Shown: positions 35,899 through 44,910, counted from the stretch's first letter. The stretch is DNA of 64,000 bases from Sediminibacillus massiliensis (GCF_900156915.1 NZ_LT732535.1:2058309-2122308); one strand, 5' to 3'. Numbers and translations: made by a program. The notes: generated by a model from the sequence alone, not told the origin.

Positions 35899-37332
35899 AT
35901 GAATAGTAAACAAACTATTTCTCAATGGATGGAAAACAACCAGTCTGTATTCACGGAAATGGCAAAAGAAATATGGGAGAATCCGCAAATTGCCTATGAA
36001 GAACAATTTGCCTCCGAGTTGCAAATGTCCGCTTTGAAAGAAGAAGGCTTTGCCATCCAGACACCTGTGGGGGATTCACCAACCGCTTTCGTCGCAGAGT
36101 ATGGTTCTGGAAAACCGATTATTGGTATATTGGGAGAATACGATGCCCTGCCAGGGTTGTCACAAACCGTCAGCACCACCCATGACGAAGTTGTTCCAGG
36201 CGGCCCGGGACATGGCTGCGGGCATAATTTATTAGGGACGGCAGGAGTGGAAGCGGCTTTTGCACTGAAAAACATTATGGATTCAGAAGAACTTAAAGGT
36301 ACCATCCGTTACTATGGATGTCCTGCGGAAGAAGTGTTGTCAGGTAAGACATTCATGGCCCGTGAAGGGGTGTTCGATGACCTGGACTGTGCTTTAACCT
36401 GGCACCCCGGCACCTCCAACATGGCGGTCAATTTAAGCATGCAAGCGATGGTTTCCGTGAAATTCCATTTTAAAGGGACAACAGCACATGCGGCTGGAGC
36501 TCCACATGCCGGCAGAAGTGCTCTTGATGCAGTAGAGCTGATGAACGTCGGAGCTAATTATCTTCGCGAACACGTTCTGGATGGCTCGCGCATTCACTAT
36601 GTGATCACAAACGGCGGTTTGGCCCCTAACGTTGTTCCAGATGATGCGAGTGTCTGGTATTACTTAAGGGCGGCTACCAAGGACCAAGTAGAAGATATGC
36701 TCCAACGAGTAGAAAAGATTGCTGAGGGAGCTTCTTTAATGACGGAAACTCAAGTAGATTCGGAAATCCTCGCCTTCGCATATGAAACACTTCCGAATGA
36801 AGCATTGAATGATGCGATGTATGAAAATATGAACGAGTTGGGTCTCGAACCATTCACACCCGATGAACAGTCATTTGCCCAGGCATTAGTAGATACGGTC
36901 GATTCGAAGGTAGTCGAGATGTCCAAGAAGATGTTTGGTAAGCCTATCGATGAAATGCTGCCTACTTCCGTCGAAAACGATAAAAGCCTGTTCGGAAAAA
37001 CGATGGGCGGCTCATCCGATATCGGCGATGTCAGCTGGATTACCCCGATGGGCCAAGTGATGACAACGTGCGCCCCAGTCGGTGTCCAAGTCCATTCATG
37101 GCAGGCCACCGCATCATTTGGTTCTTCCATCGGATTTAAAGGGATGCATCTTGCCGCCAAAACAATGGCCTGGACCGCATTGGACTTATTAGAGAACGAA
37201 GAATTATTGGAAAAAGCCAAGAAGGAATTCGCAGAAAAGACAAAAGGCAAACCATATGTTCCAGGTATTCCGGAGAACGTGAAGCCCGATGGAGCAGAAA
37301 GGGTGAAAGATCCCGTTGTGATGACGTCATAA
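35899..37332 (+). CDS. M20 family amidohydrolase, AbgB-like
   Basis: A 477-aa metallo-amidohydrolase resembling p-aminobenzoyl-glutamate hydrolase subunit B. Features are GILGEYDALPGLSQ, the metal motif GHGCGHNLLGTAGVEAA, CPAEEVLSGKTFMAR and the dimerisation-domain motif FKGTTAHAAGAPHAGRSALDAVEL. It is cytoplasmic. ATG at 35899 follows AAAGGAGTGATTG; a TTG one codon earlier is less likely. With the two membrane proteins upstream it forms an operon that probably imports and splits an N-acyl or aminoacyl conjugate. No AbgA subunit is present. Confidence 0.88.
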   Translation: MNSKQTISQWMENNQSVFTEMAKEIWENPQIAYEEQFASELQMSALKEEGFAIQTPVGDSPTAFVAEYGSGKPIIGILGEYDALPGLSQTVSTTHDEVVPGGPGHGCGHNLLGTAGVEAAFALKNIMDSEELKGTIRYYGCPAEEVLSGKTFMAREGVFDDLDCALTWHPGTSNMAVNLSMQAMVSVKFHFKGTTAHAAGAPHAGRSALDAVELMNVGANYLREHVLDGSRIHYVITNGGLAPNVVPDDASVWYYLRAATKDQVEDMLQRVEKIAEGASLMTETQVDSEILAFAYETLPNEALNDAMYENMNELGLEPFTPDEQSFAQALVDTVDSKVVEMSKKMFGKPIDEMLPTSVENDKSLFGKTMGGSSDIGDVSWITPMGQVMTTCAPVGVQVHSWQATASFGSSIGFKGMHLAAKTMAWTALDLLENEELLEKAKKEFAEKTKGKPYVPGIPENVKPDGAERVKDPVVMTS

Positions 37333-37344
37333 AAAAGAATCTCC

Positions 37345-37386
37345 GCTTGTTGAAAAGCTTCTTGTTTTTCAACAAGCGCTTTTTAT
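37345..37386 (+). terminator. Terminator of the membrane-protein/M20 operon
   Basis: GCTTGTTGAAAA pairs with TTTTCAACAAGC, followed by GCTTTTTAT. It lies about 15 bases past the M20 stop. Confidence 0.8.
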
Positions 37387-37399
37387 CCTATATAACAAA

Positions 37400-38227
37400 T
37401 TAACTATTTCCGATCGGACTGCGACAACTTCCAATCGAAATGCCTTTTTGATTGATGCATTTTTTCAGATTGACTAAAGGGGAACCCTGATAGATTTGTT
37501 TTATGATTTTTTCTATATTCGTTCTCTCTTGCGTCGTTATTGTTTGGCCGGTAAAAACCTTATGAGAATATTGTTTTATTTCAACGGGGGATACATTTCC
37601 AGCGATGGAAGAAAGCCGGTTAAAATCCTTGGCTGCTTTTTCTTCCAATCCCACTTCTCCTCCAGCATAAAAATAAAAGTCCCGCCTGTCCACTTCATTC
37701 TTAAGCATCGGCACTCTTTCTTTACTGCCTGCTTCTTTCAAACCAATTACCAGGTTCCTTTTACTTAATTGAATAACACTGTGAAAGGACAAGTCAAAAC
37801 CAGTTCTTGCAGGATTGTTGTAAAGGATGGTAGGTTTCCCAGATAGATCAATGATCTTTGTGGTGTATGCTAACGCCTCTTCCTGAGATGGAAGGACATA
37901 GGGCGGATACCCCAGCAAAATTCCCGATACCTTTGTTTGGCCGATACTTTTTGCCAACTCCTCCGCCTCCAACTGCCTGATCGACGACACGCCAAAAAGG
38001 ACTTCCATATTATCGAGCAGTTCGTCTTCGGCTACTAATCGATCGAGGAGATGTAATTTCTCGCCAAGAGTCAAGCTATGCTGTTCTCCTGTAGTTCCAG
38101 AGACAAGAACAGATTTAACACCCTGTTTGTACAGGTTTCTTATATGCTCTATCGTTGCTTCGGTATTCAGAGATTCATCTTCAAAAAATCCTGTCGGCAC
38201 TGCTACATGAAAGGGTTCTTTTAACAT
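37400..38227 (-). CDS. Dihydrodipicolinate synthase/N-acetylneuraminate lyase family protein
   Basis: A DapA-family aldolase of about 275 aa. It shows the GTTGE turn (VSGTTGEQHSLTLGEK), the Tyr motif TILYNNPARTGFD and the Schiff-base Lys in LVIGLKEAGSKE. ATG at 38227 follows GGAGGTAAAGATT; the 22-codon longer frame is unsupported. It stands alone after the trpB terminator, without dap genes, so a catabolic keto-acid lyase is more likely than lysine synthesis. The substrate is unknown. Confidence 0.82.
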   Translation of the reverse strand: MLKEPFHVAVPTGFFEDESLNTEATIEHIRNLYKQGVKSVLVSGTTGEQHSLTLGEKLHLLDRLVAEDELLDNMEVLFGVSSIRQLEAEELAKSIGQTKVSGILLGYPPYVLPSQEEALAYTTKIIDLSGKPTILYNNPARTGFDLSFHSVIQLSKRNLVIGLKEAGSKERVPMLKNEVDRRDFYFYAGGEVGLEEKAAKDFNRLSSIAGNVSPVEIKQYSHKVFTGQTITTQERTNIEKIIKQIYQGSPLVNLKKCINQKGISIGSCRSPIGNS

Positions 38228-38280
38228 AATCTTTACCTCCACTCTCTTTCTGAAATAAAATGACTTTCCTACAACTCTAC

Positions 38281-38318
38281 AAAAAAGAGGCACAACCGGC
38301 TTGCGATCGTACCTCTCC
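38281..38318 (-). terminator. Terminator of trpB
   Basis: On the minus strand AGAGGTAC pairs with GTGCCTCT (one G-U), followed by TTTTTT. It begins about six bases past the trpB stop. Confidence 0.72.
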
Positions 38319-38323
38319 TCCTT

Positions 38324-39493
38324 TTATTTCTTCAACATTTCATAGACCTGGGCGACATCCTTATCCCCGCGGCCGGAAAGATTGACGATAATCACATCGT
38401 CTTTCGGCAGTACTTTTGCAAGCTTGGTGGCATGTGCAACAGCGTGTGCGCTCTCCAAAGCTGGAATAATCCCTTCAGTTTTGGACAACTCCTGGAATGC
38501 CTCAAGCGATTCTTGCCCGGAAACCGTTACATATTCTGCCCTGCCGCTCGTGCTCAGGTAGCTGTGCTCCGGTCCTACGCCAGGATAGTCCAGGCCGGCT
38601 GCAATCGAGTTGGTCGGCTGTGGATTGCCATTTTCATCTAGCAATGTCAAACACTTGAACCCGTGAATGACAGCAGGCACACCGTTTGTGATGGTGGCGG
38701 CTTCCTCCGGTTCTACACCGATCAAGCGAACATCAGGCTCGTCTATATAGTGAGAAAATGCGCCGATCGCATTGCTTCCGCCGCCGACACAGGCAACTAC
38801 AGCTGCTGGCAGCTTTCCTTCTTTTTCCATGATCTGGCGTTTCGATTCTTCACTGATGATGGATTGGAAATGCTTGACCATCGTCGGGAACGGATGAGGC
38901 CCTACCGCAGAACCTAACAGATAAAAAGTGTTTTCGTAGTTTTCGACCAGGTCGTTCAATGCCTCATCGACAGCATCTTTCAAGCGGCCCTGCCCTTTTT
39001 CCACTGCAACTACATTGGCACCTAATAATTCCATCCGAAAAACATTGAGGGCTTGCCTTTCAGTGTCGACTTTCCCCATGTAAACCGTACACTCCATTCC
39101 AAACATGGCACACGCTGTCGCAGTTGCCACACCGTGCTGTCCTGCTCCCGTTTCCGCAATGACGCGTTTTACTCCCATCCGCTTGGCCAACAATATTTGG
39201 CCGATGACATTATTAATCTTGTGAGCTCCTGTATGATTTAAGTCTTCACGTTTCAAATAGATTTTGGCCCCGCCGGCCTTTTCAGTCAAATTGCCGGCAA
39301 ACGTCAACGGATTGTCGCGTCCGACATATTCTTTTAAATAAAAACGGAATTCTTCTTCAAACTCCGGATCGTTCCGGTACTTTTCGAATTCATCCGCTAG
39401 CATGGATAAAACTTTCTGCAGATCCTCCGGCAAATAACTCCCGCCGAATTCCCCAAACAATCCTGTCTCTACTCTCTCTGCTCTTTCTGTCAT
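38324..39493 (-). CDS. trpB: Tryptophan synthase beta chain
   Basis: About 389 aa, PLP-dependent, joining indole and serine to give tryptophan. The N-terminal GLFGEFGGSYLPE, the PLP Lys in LNHTGAHKINN, the phosphate loop CVGGGSNAIG and the C-terminal NLSGRGDKDV all match the classical TrpB (not the TrpB2 branch). ATG at 39493 is favoured because the AAAGGAG site abuts the ATG at 39505 with no spacing. No trpA or other trp gene is near, so this is an orphan or second copy. Confidence 0.93.
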   Translation of the reverse strand: MTERAERVETGLFGEFGGSYLPEDLQKVLSMLADEFEKYRNDPEFEEEFRFYLKEYVGRDNPLTFAGNLTEKAGGAKIYLKREDLNHTGAHKINNVIGQILLAKRMGVKRVIAETGAGQHGVATATACAMFGMECTVYMGKVDTERQALNVFRMELLGANVVAVEKGQGRLKDAVDEALNDLVENYENTFYLLGSAVGPHPFPTMVKHFQSIISEESKRQIMEKEGKLPAAVVACVGGGSNAIGAFSHYIDEPDVRLIGVEPEEAATITNGVPAVIHGFKCLTLLDENGNPQPTNSIAAGLDYPGVGPEHSYLSTSGRAEYVTVSGQESLEAFQELSKTEGIIPALESAHAVAHATKLAKVLPKDDVIIVNLSGRGDKDVAQVYEMLKK

Positions 39494-39640
39494 AACTATG
39501 CTCATCTCCTTTAAATCTGAACTTTCTTTATTTTAACATTTCATTACCAGAAAATTGATAGATTTATAAACAAAATTCTCAATTTTAGAGTTCAATGCAA
39601 TTTGAAAGTTAAGAAGACAGACCACAGTGTTATCTTAATT

Positions 39641-40990
39641 CTAGACAAAAATACTCATAACGAGTACCGCGGCAAAGCCGACCAAGGAAATCAATGTATC
39701 CATTATTGTCCAGGATTTCAATGTATCTTTTTCACTCATTCCGAAGTATCTATTAAACAGCCAAAATCCGGAATCATTTACATGTGACAGAATTAAAGAG
39801 CCGGAGGCAACTGCTATCGTCATCAATCCAAGTTCTGCACCATCCATACCGAATGTCTGGATTATTGGCGACATCAAACCAGCTGCCGTTATCATGGCCA
39901 CTGTAGCCGATCCTTGAATAATCCGAACTGCTGCCGATATCAAAAAAGCTAGGATGACAGGAGGTAAACTGGATTCTGCCATGACACCACCAAGGTAGTC
40001 ACCAACCCCACTGTCAATTAACACCTGTTTAAACACGCCACCGGCCCCTGTGACTAAAATGATAATTCCGGCAGGCTCCAGTGATTTGGTCGCGATCTTT
40101 TGAACGTCTTCTTTGGTATAACCTCTCAGTTTTCCTAAGGCATAAAAAGCGAATAAAGTAGTGATGATCAATGCCACGATCGGATTACCCAGAAATCCTA
40201 AGATACTAGCAATTTGGCTTCCCTCCGGCAGGACTAATCCGGAAACAGTATTCAAAAGAATGAGGACCAATGGTATTAAAATTATTGAAACGATCAATGA
40301 GAATTTCGGTAGGTCTTTATCGTACTCTTTTGCTTCTTGGGAGATGGAAGCCATGTAATCCGGCTGCTCCACGTATATTTTTTTTGCTATGTACTTACCG
40401 AAGACGGGACCTGCCACTATCGCAGCTGGAATGGCTGCAAAGGTACCGAATAAAATAACCCACCCCAAATCAGCACCTAATAAATCTGCCACTGCAATTG
40501 GTCCTGGTGTGGGAGGGATGAATGTGTGGGTGACAGATAGTCCCGCTAGTAAAGGAATGCCGTAATACAAGAGAGATTTTTTGGCTTTTTTTGCTATTGT
40601 GTAAACCAACGGCATCAAAATAATAAAGCCGACATCAAAGAAAACAGGAATTGCAACTAAAAACCCTGTCAAAACAAGGGCCCATTGAGCTTTACCTTCA
40701 CCAAATTTTTTCAACAGCGTCTGTGCAATCCGCTCTGCTCCGCCTGAAACCTCTAGCATCGCACCAAACATAGCACCCAAACCGACTACTGTAGCAACAA
40801 ATCCTAATGTTCCACCCATTCCAGACTCAATCGATTCGATGATATCAGAAAACGGCATACCTGCCATCAAACCAACTAAGATACTTGTCAACAATAATGC
40901 GACAAATGCTTGAACCTTTAATTTAATTACTAGAAATAACAAGAAAATGATCGACACAACGGTTACTAGAATTAAACCAACACCAGACAC
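39641..40990 (-). CDS. gntP: GntP family gluconate/organic acid permease
   Basis: A 449-aa proton symporter with about twelve membrane spans. Family segments include GFVATVVGLGAMFGAMLEVSGGAERIAQTLL, FIPPTPGPIAVADLLGADLG and HVNDSGFWLFNRYFGMSEKDTLKSWTIMDTL. It starts with GTG, seven bases after AGGAGG. The neighbours (SDR, zinc alcohol dehydrogenase, GntR) suggest gluconate or idonate as substrate. A cre site at 41025-41038 precedes it. Confidence 0.88.
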   Translation of the reverse strand: MSGVGLILVTVVSIIFLLFLVIKLKVQAFVALLLTSILVGLMAGMPFSDIIESIESGMGGTLGFVATVVGLGAMFGAMLEVSGGAERIAQTLLKKFGEGKAQWALVLTGFLVAIPVFFDVGFIILMPLVYTIAKKAKKSLLYYGIPLLAGLSVTHTFIPPTPGPIAVADLLGADLGWVILFGTFAAIPAAIVAGPVFGKYIAKKIYVEQPDYMASISQEAKEYDKDLPKFSLIVSIILIPLVLILLNTVSGLVLPEGSQIASILGFLGNPIVALIITTLFAFYALGKLRGYTKEDVQKIATKSLEPAGIIILVTGAGGVFKQVLIDSGVGDYLGGVMAESSLPPVILAFLISAAVRIIQGSATVAMITAAGLMSPIIQTFGMDGAELGLMTIAVASGSLILSHVNDSGFWLFNRYFGMSEKDTLKSWTIMDTLISLVGFAAVLVMSIFV

Positions 40991-41024
40991 ATAAATTCCT
41001 CCTATATAGAAAAGTATTTCACTT

Positions 41025-41038
41025 TAAAAGCGCTTTCA
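41025..41038. promoter_or_regulatory. cre site upstream of gntP
   Basis: On the minus strand TGAAAGCGCTTTTA, one mismatch from the optimal palindrome. It lies about 35 bp before the GTG start, consistent with CcpA repression of the permease. Confidence 0.68.
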
Positions 41039-41104
41039 TATAATTGTTTGTGGAACGGTGCGCGTCTCTGACGATACACCGCCCCAACAACTTTGATTCA
41101 ATTG

Positions 41105-41863
41105 CTATCGTCCCAGCCAACCTCCATCAACAGCCAGCAGATGACCATCGACATAATTGGAAGCGTCTGAAGCTAGGAAGATTACTGTTCCCTTAAAATC
41201 ATCAGGGTTTCCCCACCGGCCGGCAGGAATGCGCTCTAATATTTGTCTACCTCTTACAGGATCATTGATTAATGCCGTATTCATGTCTGTAGCAATATAC
41301 CCTGGAACAATTGCATTCACATTAACATGATGTTTAGACCATTCATTGGATAAGGCTTTTGTTAATTGTCCAACTGCACCTTTAGCAGCTGCATAAGCAG
41401 GAACAGTAAATCCACCCTGATAAGTAAGTAAAGAAGCCATGTTGATGATTTTCCCTGATTCTTGTTCGACCATATACCTACCGGCCTCCTGACAAAGAAT
41501 CCATACAGTTTTCAAATTGACATGGAGAACATCATCCCAATCTGCTTCAGGAAAATCAACAGATGGCGCTCTTCTTTGGATACCGGCATTATTCACCAAA
41601 ATATCAATCTTTCCAAACCTTTCCACAACGGTCGGTACAGCTAATTTAACTTGGTCCATCTTTTCCAAATCGCAAGCAATTATCTCACATCTTCTGCCTA
41701 ATCCTTCGATTTCTGTTTTCACTTCAGTATTTGACCCATCTCTTTGCAACAGGGCTATATCAGCCCCTGCTTCGGCAAGAGCTATTGCCATTGATTTCCC
41801 AATTCCTCTTGTTGCTCCAGTAATCGCTGCAATTTTTCCAGTCAAGTCGAATAGATTTCTCAT
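41105..41863 (-). CDS. SDR oxidoreductase, gluconate 5-dehydrogenase-like
   Basis: A 252-aa short-chain dehydrogenase with AITGATRGIGKSMA (NAD(P) motif), VNNAGIQRR, catalytic Ser in INMASLLTYQGG and YAAAKGAV (Tyr/Lys). The IQRR and PGYIATDMNT features fit the gluconate 5-dehydrogenase/KduD branch. It lies 18 bases after the alcohol dehydrogenase and 114 before gntP. A role in 5-keto-gluconate reduction or deoxy-keto-acid oxidation is inferred. Confidence 0.85.
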   Translation of the reverse strand: MRNLFDLTGKIAAITGATRGIGKSMAIALAEAGADIALLQRDGSNTEVKTEIEGLGRRCEIIACDLEKMDQVKLAVPTVVERFGKIDILVNNAGIQRRAPSVDFPEADWDDVLHVNLKTVWILCQEAGRYMVEQESGKIINMASLLTYQGGFTVPAYAAAKGAVGQLTKALSNEWSKHHVNVNAIVPGYIATDMNTALINDPVRGRQILERIPAGRWGNPDDFKGTVIFLASDASNYVDGHLLAVDGGWLGR

Positions 41864-41881
41864 GAGAAAACATCCCCTTTC

Positions 41882-42895
41882 CTAATTATTAGGTTGAAAT
41901 AACACTTTGAGTGACTCATCAGGATTCTCCATTAATTTAAATCCTTCTTCTATTTCCTCAATGGGCAGTTCATGAGAAATTAATGGACTAACATCGATTT
42001 TTTGCCCGGCCATTAGCTGAATGGCCTTTTTAAAATCTTCATGTGAATAACATCTAGTCGTTGTCAGAGAAAGTTCTTTAAAATGCATTGCAGACAATTC
42101 TACTTTCGGAGCAGTTTTATAGACACTGACTACAACAATTTGGCCTTGTATTCTTGCAATATTGACCATTTGATCGGCTGTAATTTGACTGCCAGCTACT
42201 TCGAATACAATATCTGCTCCCACATTATCTGTTAGTGATGCTACTATTTCTTCTACATTTTCTCCTTTAGCGTCGATGGCGGTGAAACCCATCTCTCTTG
42301 CCACTTTAAGACGATACGGACTTATATCAGAAATGACTATTTGGCTTGCTCCTGCTTCTTTTGCAATCAATCCGATGAGCAATCCTATCGGGCCAGCTCC
42401 CAAAATAACTACATTATCAGCAACCTTTAAATCGGAACGTCTAACTGTGTGGACAGCAACTGCTACAGGTTCAGCAAGAGCAGCATGGCTGTCCGATAAT
42501 TCATCTGGCACCCTATGTAACCGATCTACAGGTACCGATACATATTCAGCAAAACCCCCATGCCGGTCAATCCCGATCAATTTGAGATTCTTACAAACAT
42601 GAGTCTGTCCACTTTTACATGCTTCGCATTGCCCACAACTCAAAGTCGGTTCTACTACTACCCTGTCACCAATTTGAAAGCCTTGACCCTTGATTTCTTC
42701 AATTACACCGCTAAATTCATGCCCCATTGCCAGCGGGGCTTTTGCCCTAGGGTGCTTCCCGGCATAAATCATCATATCTGTTCCACAAATGCCTGCCTTG
42801 ACAACTCGGATTAATGCTTCTCCCTCGTGAATTGCCGGCTTTTCCAACTCTCCTACTGCTATATTAGCAGCAGCTTGATAAATGCCTGCTCTCAT
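41882..42895 (-). CDS. Zinc-dependent alcohol dehydrogenase, idonate/sorbitol type
   Basis: A medium-chain dehydrogenase of about 337 aa. The catalytic zinc site is at GICGTDMMIYAGKHP and MGHEFSGVIEE. The structural zinc cysteines are CGQCEACKSGQTHVC, and the NAD motif is VVILGAGPIGLLIG. ATG at 42895 follows AAGAGGTGCTGTAAAA; the longer frame runs through the operator region and is not used. Two GntR-type operators lie upstream. L-idonate 5-dehydrogenase or threonine/sorbitol dehydrogenase are the likely identities. Confidence 0.85.
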   Translation of the reverse strand: MRAGIYQAAANIAVGELEKPAIHEGEALIRVVKAGICGTDMMIYAGKHPRAKAPLAMGHEFSGVIEEIKGQGFQIGDRVVVEPTLSCGQCEACKSGQTHVCKNLKLIGIDRHGGFAEYVSVPVDRLHRVPDELSDSHAALAEPVAVAVHTVRRSDLKVADNVVILGAGPIGLLIGLIAKEAGASQIVISDISPYRLKVAREMGFTAIDAKGENVEEIVASLTDNVGADIVFEVAGSQITADQMVNIARIQGQIVVVSVYKTAPKVELSAMHFKELSLTTTRCYSHEDFKKAIQLMAGQKIDVSPLISHELPIEEIEEGFKLMENPDESLKVLFQPNN

Positions 42896-42922
42896 TTTTA
42901 CAGCACCTCTTTTTGTTTGTAT

Positions 42923-42936
42923 ACTTGTCGACAAGT
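42923..42936. promoter_or_regulatory. GntR-type operator, proximal
   Basis: Perfect palindrome ACTTGTCGACAAGT. It differs from the B. subtilis gnt operator (ATACTTGTATACAAGTAT, recalled) mainly at the central two bases. It lies 28 bp before the dehydrogenase start and 61 bp from the second copy. Confidence 0.8.
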
Positions 42937-42983
42937 TAGTTAAAAATAAAACCTCGGACAAAATCACCGTATCTAGGTTGTGT

Positions 42984-42997
42984 ACTTGTCGACAAGT
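42984..42997. promoter_or_regulatory. GntR-type operator, distal
   Basis: Second exact copy of ACTTGTCGACAAGT. The 61-bp offset is about six helical turns, so both dimers face the same side of the DNA. It lies downstream of the predicted start site, as a roadblock. Confidence 0.8.
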
Positions 42998-43043
42998 TAT
43001 TAATTTTATAAAGCGTAACAAAATTAAAGCTCGACCTGAATTT

Positions 43044-43057
43044 TGATTACGCTTTCA
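43044..43057. promoter_or_regulatory. cre site downstream of the dehydrogenase promoter
   Basis: On the minus strand TGAAAGCGTAATCA, one mismatch to the cre consensus. It lies just after the predicted start site of the dehydrogenase-SDR-gntP operon. Confidence 0.6.
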
Positions 43058-43070
43058 TCGGACTATCTTT

Positions 43071-43099
43071 TTTATATCACCAAAAAAACAATCTGTCAA
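43071..43099 (-). promoter_or_regulatory. Sigma-A promoter of the dehydrogenase-SDR-gntP operon
   Basis: TTGACA (43099-43094), exactly 17 bp, then TATAAA (43076-43071) on the minus strand. The start site would be near 43064, giving a leader of about 170 bases that contains a cre site and both GntR operators. Confidence 0.8.
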
Positions 43100-43117
43100 C
43101 ACATAATTCAAATAGCT

Positions 43118-43798
43118 TCAATCCCCTTTTGAAATGCTCTCATCGACAGTTTTTCTGGTGTCCTCAAAATGTTCATTAACCGCTTCCTCCATCATTTCTT
43201 GTTTTCCGGCTACTAGTGCCTCCACTATTACTCTGTGTTTTTGAATGAGAGGATCTATTTGATGTGCTTTACTGGAAAATCGTTTTTCTGTTGCAACCAT
43301 CAAAGCTGCCAACACAATCTGCCTAATACTTTTCCATAAATGAAATATTCTTGTATGTTCAGACTCCCTGATGATTGTTTCATGAAAAATAAGATCATAT
43401 CGGGAAAACTCCTCGGAATCCTTGTGTTTTGCTGCCATTTCCATTTTATCGATAATCATATGAAGTCTTTTCGCAATTTCTTCACAATCAGAGCTGCCCA
43501 GTCGCATAATTGCAAAATTCTCAATCAATAATCTGACATCATAGAGTTCGTGTAAGTTTTTAGTTGTTAGCCCCAGCACTATCGCTCCCATACGCTCCAA
43601 TTGGATAATGCCTTCGTTTTCCAGGGTTTTCAATGCCTCTCTTACAGGAGACCTGCTCGTCCCATACTCTTTGGCAATTTGGTTTTCAGAAAGAGTAACA
43701 CCTTTTTTTATCGTCCCATTGATGATTTTAAACCGGAGGTTATAGGCAATCTTTTCACCGAGGGTCCCACCGATAAACCATGATGAATGATCCTCCAT
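43118..43798 (-). CDS. GntR family regulator, FCD domain
   Basis: A 226-aa regulator of the FadR/FCD subgroup. The winged HTH spans about residues 18-80 (GVTLSENQIAKEYGTSRSPVREALKTLENEGII), and the C-terminal all-helical effector domain has metal-type residues in DLIFHETIIRES and VEALVAGKQEMMEEAVNEHFE. It probably represses the downstream dehydrogenase operon through the two palindromes and is released by gluconate or a related acid. It starts with ATG after GTAGGTGTGTT. Confidence 0.88.
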   Translation of the reverse strand: MEDHSSWFIGGTLGEKIAYNLRFKIINGTIKKGVTLSENQIAKEYGTSRSPVREALKTLENEGIIQLERMGAIVLGLTTKNLHELYDVRLLIENFAIMRLGSSDCEEIAKRLHMIIDKMEMAAKHKDSEEFSRYDLIFHETIIRESEHTRIFHLWKSIRQIVLAALMVATEKRFSSKAHQIDPLIQKHRVIVEALVAGKQEMMEEAVNEHFEDTRKTVDESISKGD

Positions 43799-43948
43799 AA
43801 CACACCTACTTTCTAAGCTGAATTTTGTGTTTATATTACCTTAGTTACTATTTTTTGGCAAGAAATGCGTTGGATTGTAGCCTGTATTAATACCCATCCC
43901 TTATAATAAGTTTAAAATATAGTACTCTTCCAATGGAGGGCTTGAAAA

Positions 43949-44707
43949 ATGGTTATGTTAACAGAAGACTTGCAATATATCAGAGCCGCCGATCTCAAAA
44001 AAGAGAAAATTAAATCATACAATCATTTTCCGCTTGATCTCCCAGTCGTCAGAAACTTCGACAAGATAACCTTTCATCCAAATGTGACATATATTGTCGG
44101 AGAAAACGGAATGGGAAAATCCACTTTGCTGGAAGCGATTGCTATCGCATTTGGTTTTAACCCTGAAGGTGGCACCTTGAATTTCAACTTTTCCAGCTAT
44201 GATTCACACTCAGAACTGGACGAGTACCTGCGTCTGGTCAAAGGAGTATTTCGGGCAAAAGATCACTTTTTCTTCCGGGCTGAAACATTTTACAATGTCG
44301 CAACAAACATCGAGGAATTAGACAAAGAGGTATTGGGCGGCGGAAAAATAATCGATTCTTTCGGTGGGAAGTCCTTGCACGAACAGTCCCATGGTGAGTC
44401 TTTTTTTGCTGCGTTCATGGAACGATTCCAGGGAGAAGGCTTATATATACTTGATGAACCGGAAGCCGCTTTATCTCCTTTAAGACAAATGTCGATGCTC
44501 GCCAGAATCAATGAGCTCGTCCATCAAGGATCCCAGTTTATCATTTCCACCCATTCACCGATTCTGATGGCATACCCCCATGCCAAAATCATCCAGTTGA
44601 CTGAAGATGGAATGAGCGAGTCGGCATTGGAAGATACCAGCCATTATTCGCTTATGAAACAGTTTTTTGAAGACAGAGGCCGATTGCTGCACCACCTCTT
44701 TCAGTAG
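43949..44707 (+). CDS. Stand-alone AAA/ABC-type ATPase
   Basis: A 252-aa ATPase of the OLD/SMC-like ABC fold. It has Walker A VGENGMGKSTLLEA (about residues 50-63), signature-like EQSHGESFFAAF, Walker B GLYILDEPEAALSP and switch STHSPILMAYP. There is no membrane partner and no nuclease domain, so it is not a classic transporter or an OLD nuclease. Similar lone proteins are common and uncharacterised. GGAGGGCTTGAAAA precedes the start and a terminator follows. Confidence 0.8.
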   Translation: MVMLTEDLQYIRAADLKKEKIKSYNHFPLDLPVVRNFDKITFHPNVTYIVGENGMGKSTLLEAIAIAFGFNPEGGTLNFNFSSYDSHSELDEYLRLVKGVFRAKDHFFFRAETFYNVATNIEELDKEVLGGGKIIDSFGGKSLHEQSHGESFFAAFMERFQGEGLYILDEPEAALSPLRQMSMLARINELVHQGSQFIISTHSPILMAYPHAKIIQLTEDGMSESALEDTSHYSLMKQFFEDRGRLLHHLFQ

Positions 44708-44710
44708 AAA

Positions 44711-44742
44711 AGTGGCGTGCTGGTATGCATGCCACTTTTTTT
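44711..44742 (+). terminator. Terminator of the AAA ATPase gene
   Basis: AGTGGCGTGC pairs with GCATGCCACT (one G-U) and is followed by seven T residues. Confidence 0.88.
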
Positions 44743-44771
44743 ATGATGCGGTTGTTGCATCGTGATATGTA

Positions 44772-44910
44772 GGGGGATTTCCCCTACGGACTAAGAATCG
44801 TTCCGAACGGCTCGGAATCTCCCCTTTTTCAAGGTGAATCGCCCCGTTTATTACGAAAATTTCCCCAAAAACAGGATTAATTTCCCACAAACACTCATCT
44901 TTCTCCCCGA
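44772..44910. repeat. Direct repeat copy A (139 bp)
   Basis: Matches 44956-45094 at a constant 184-bp offset without visible gaps. The middle (from GAATCTCCCC through the first CCCCG) is almost identical; the edges are more diverged. It is rich in short CCCC blocks. Confidence 0.8.

Noticed and set aside
38324..39493. TrpB2-type or other PLP enzyme in place of TrpB
   Set aside because: Length and motifs (LNHTGAHKINN, GGGSNAIG, N-terminal FGEFGG) match the classical TrpB branch.
43949..44707. OLD-family anti-phage nuclease or defence ATPase
   Set aside because: The ATPase domain is complete but there is no TOPRIM or other effector domain and no partner gene next to it.
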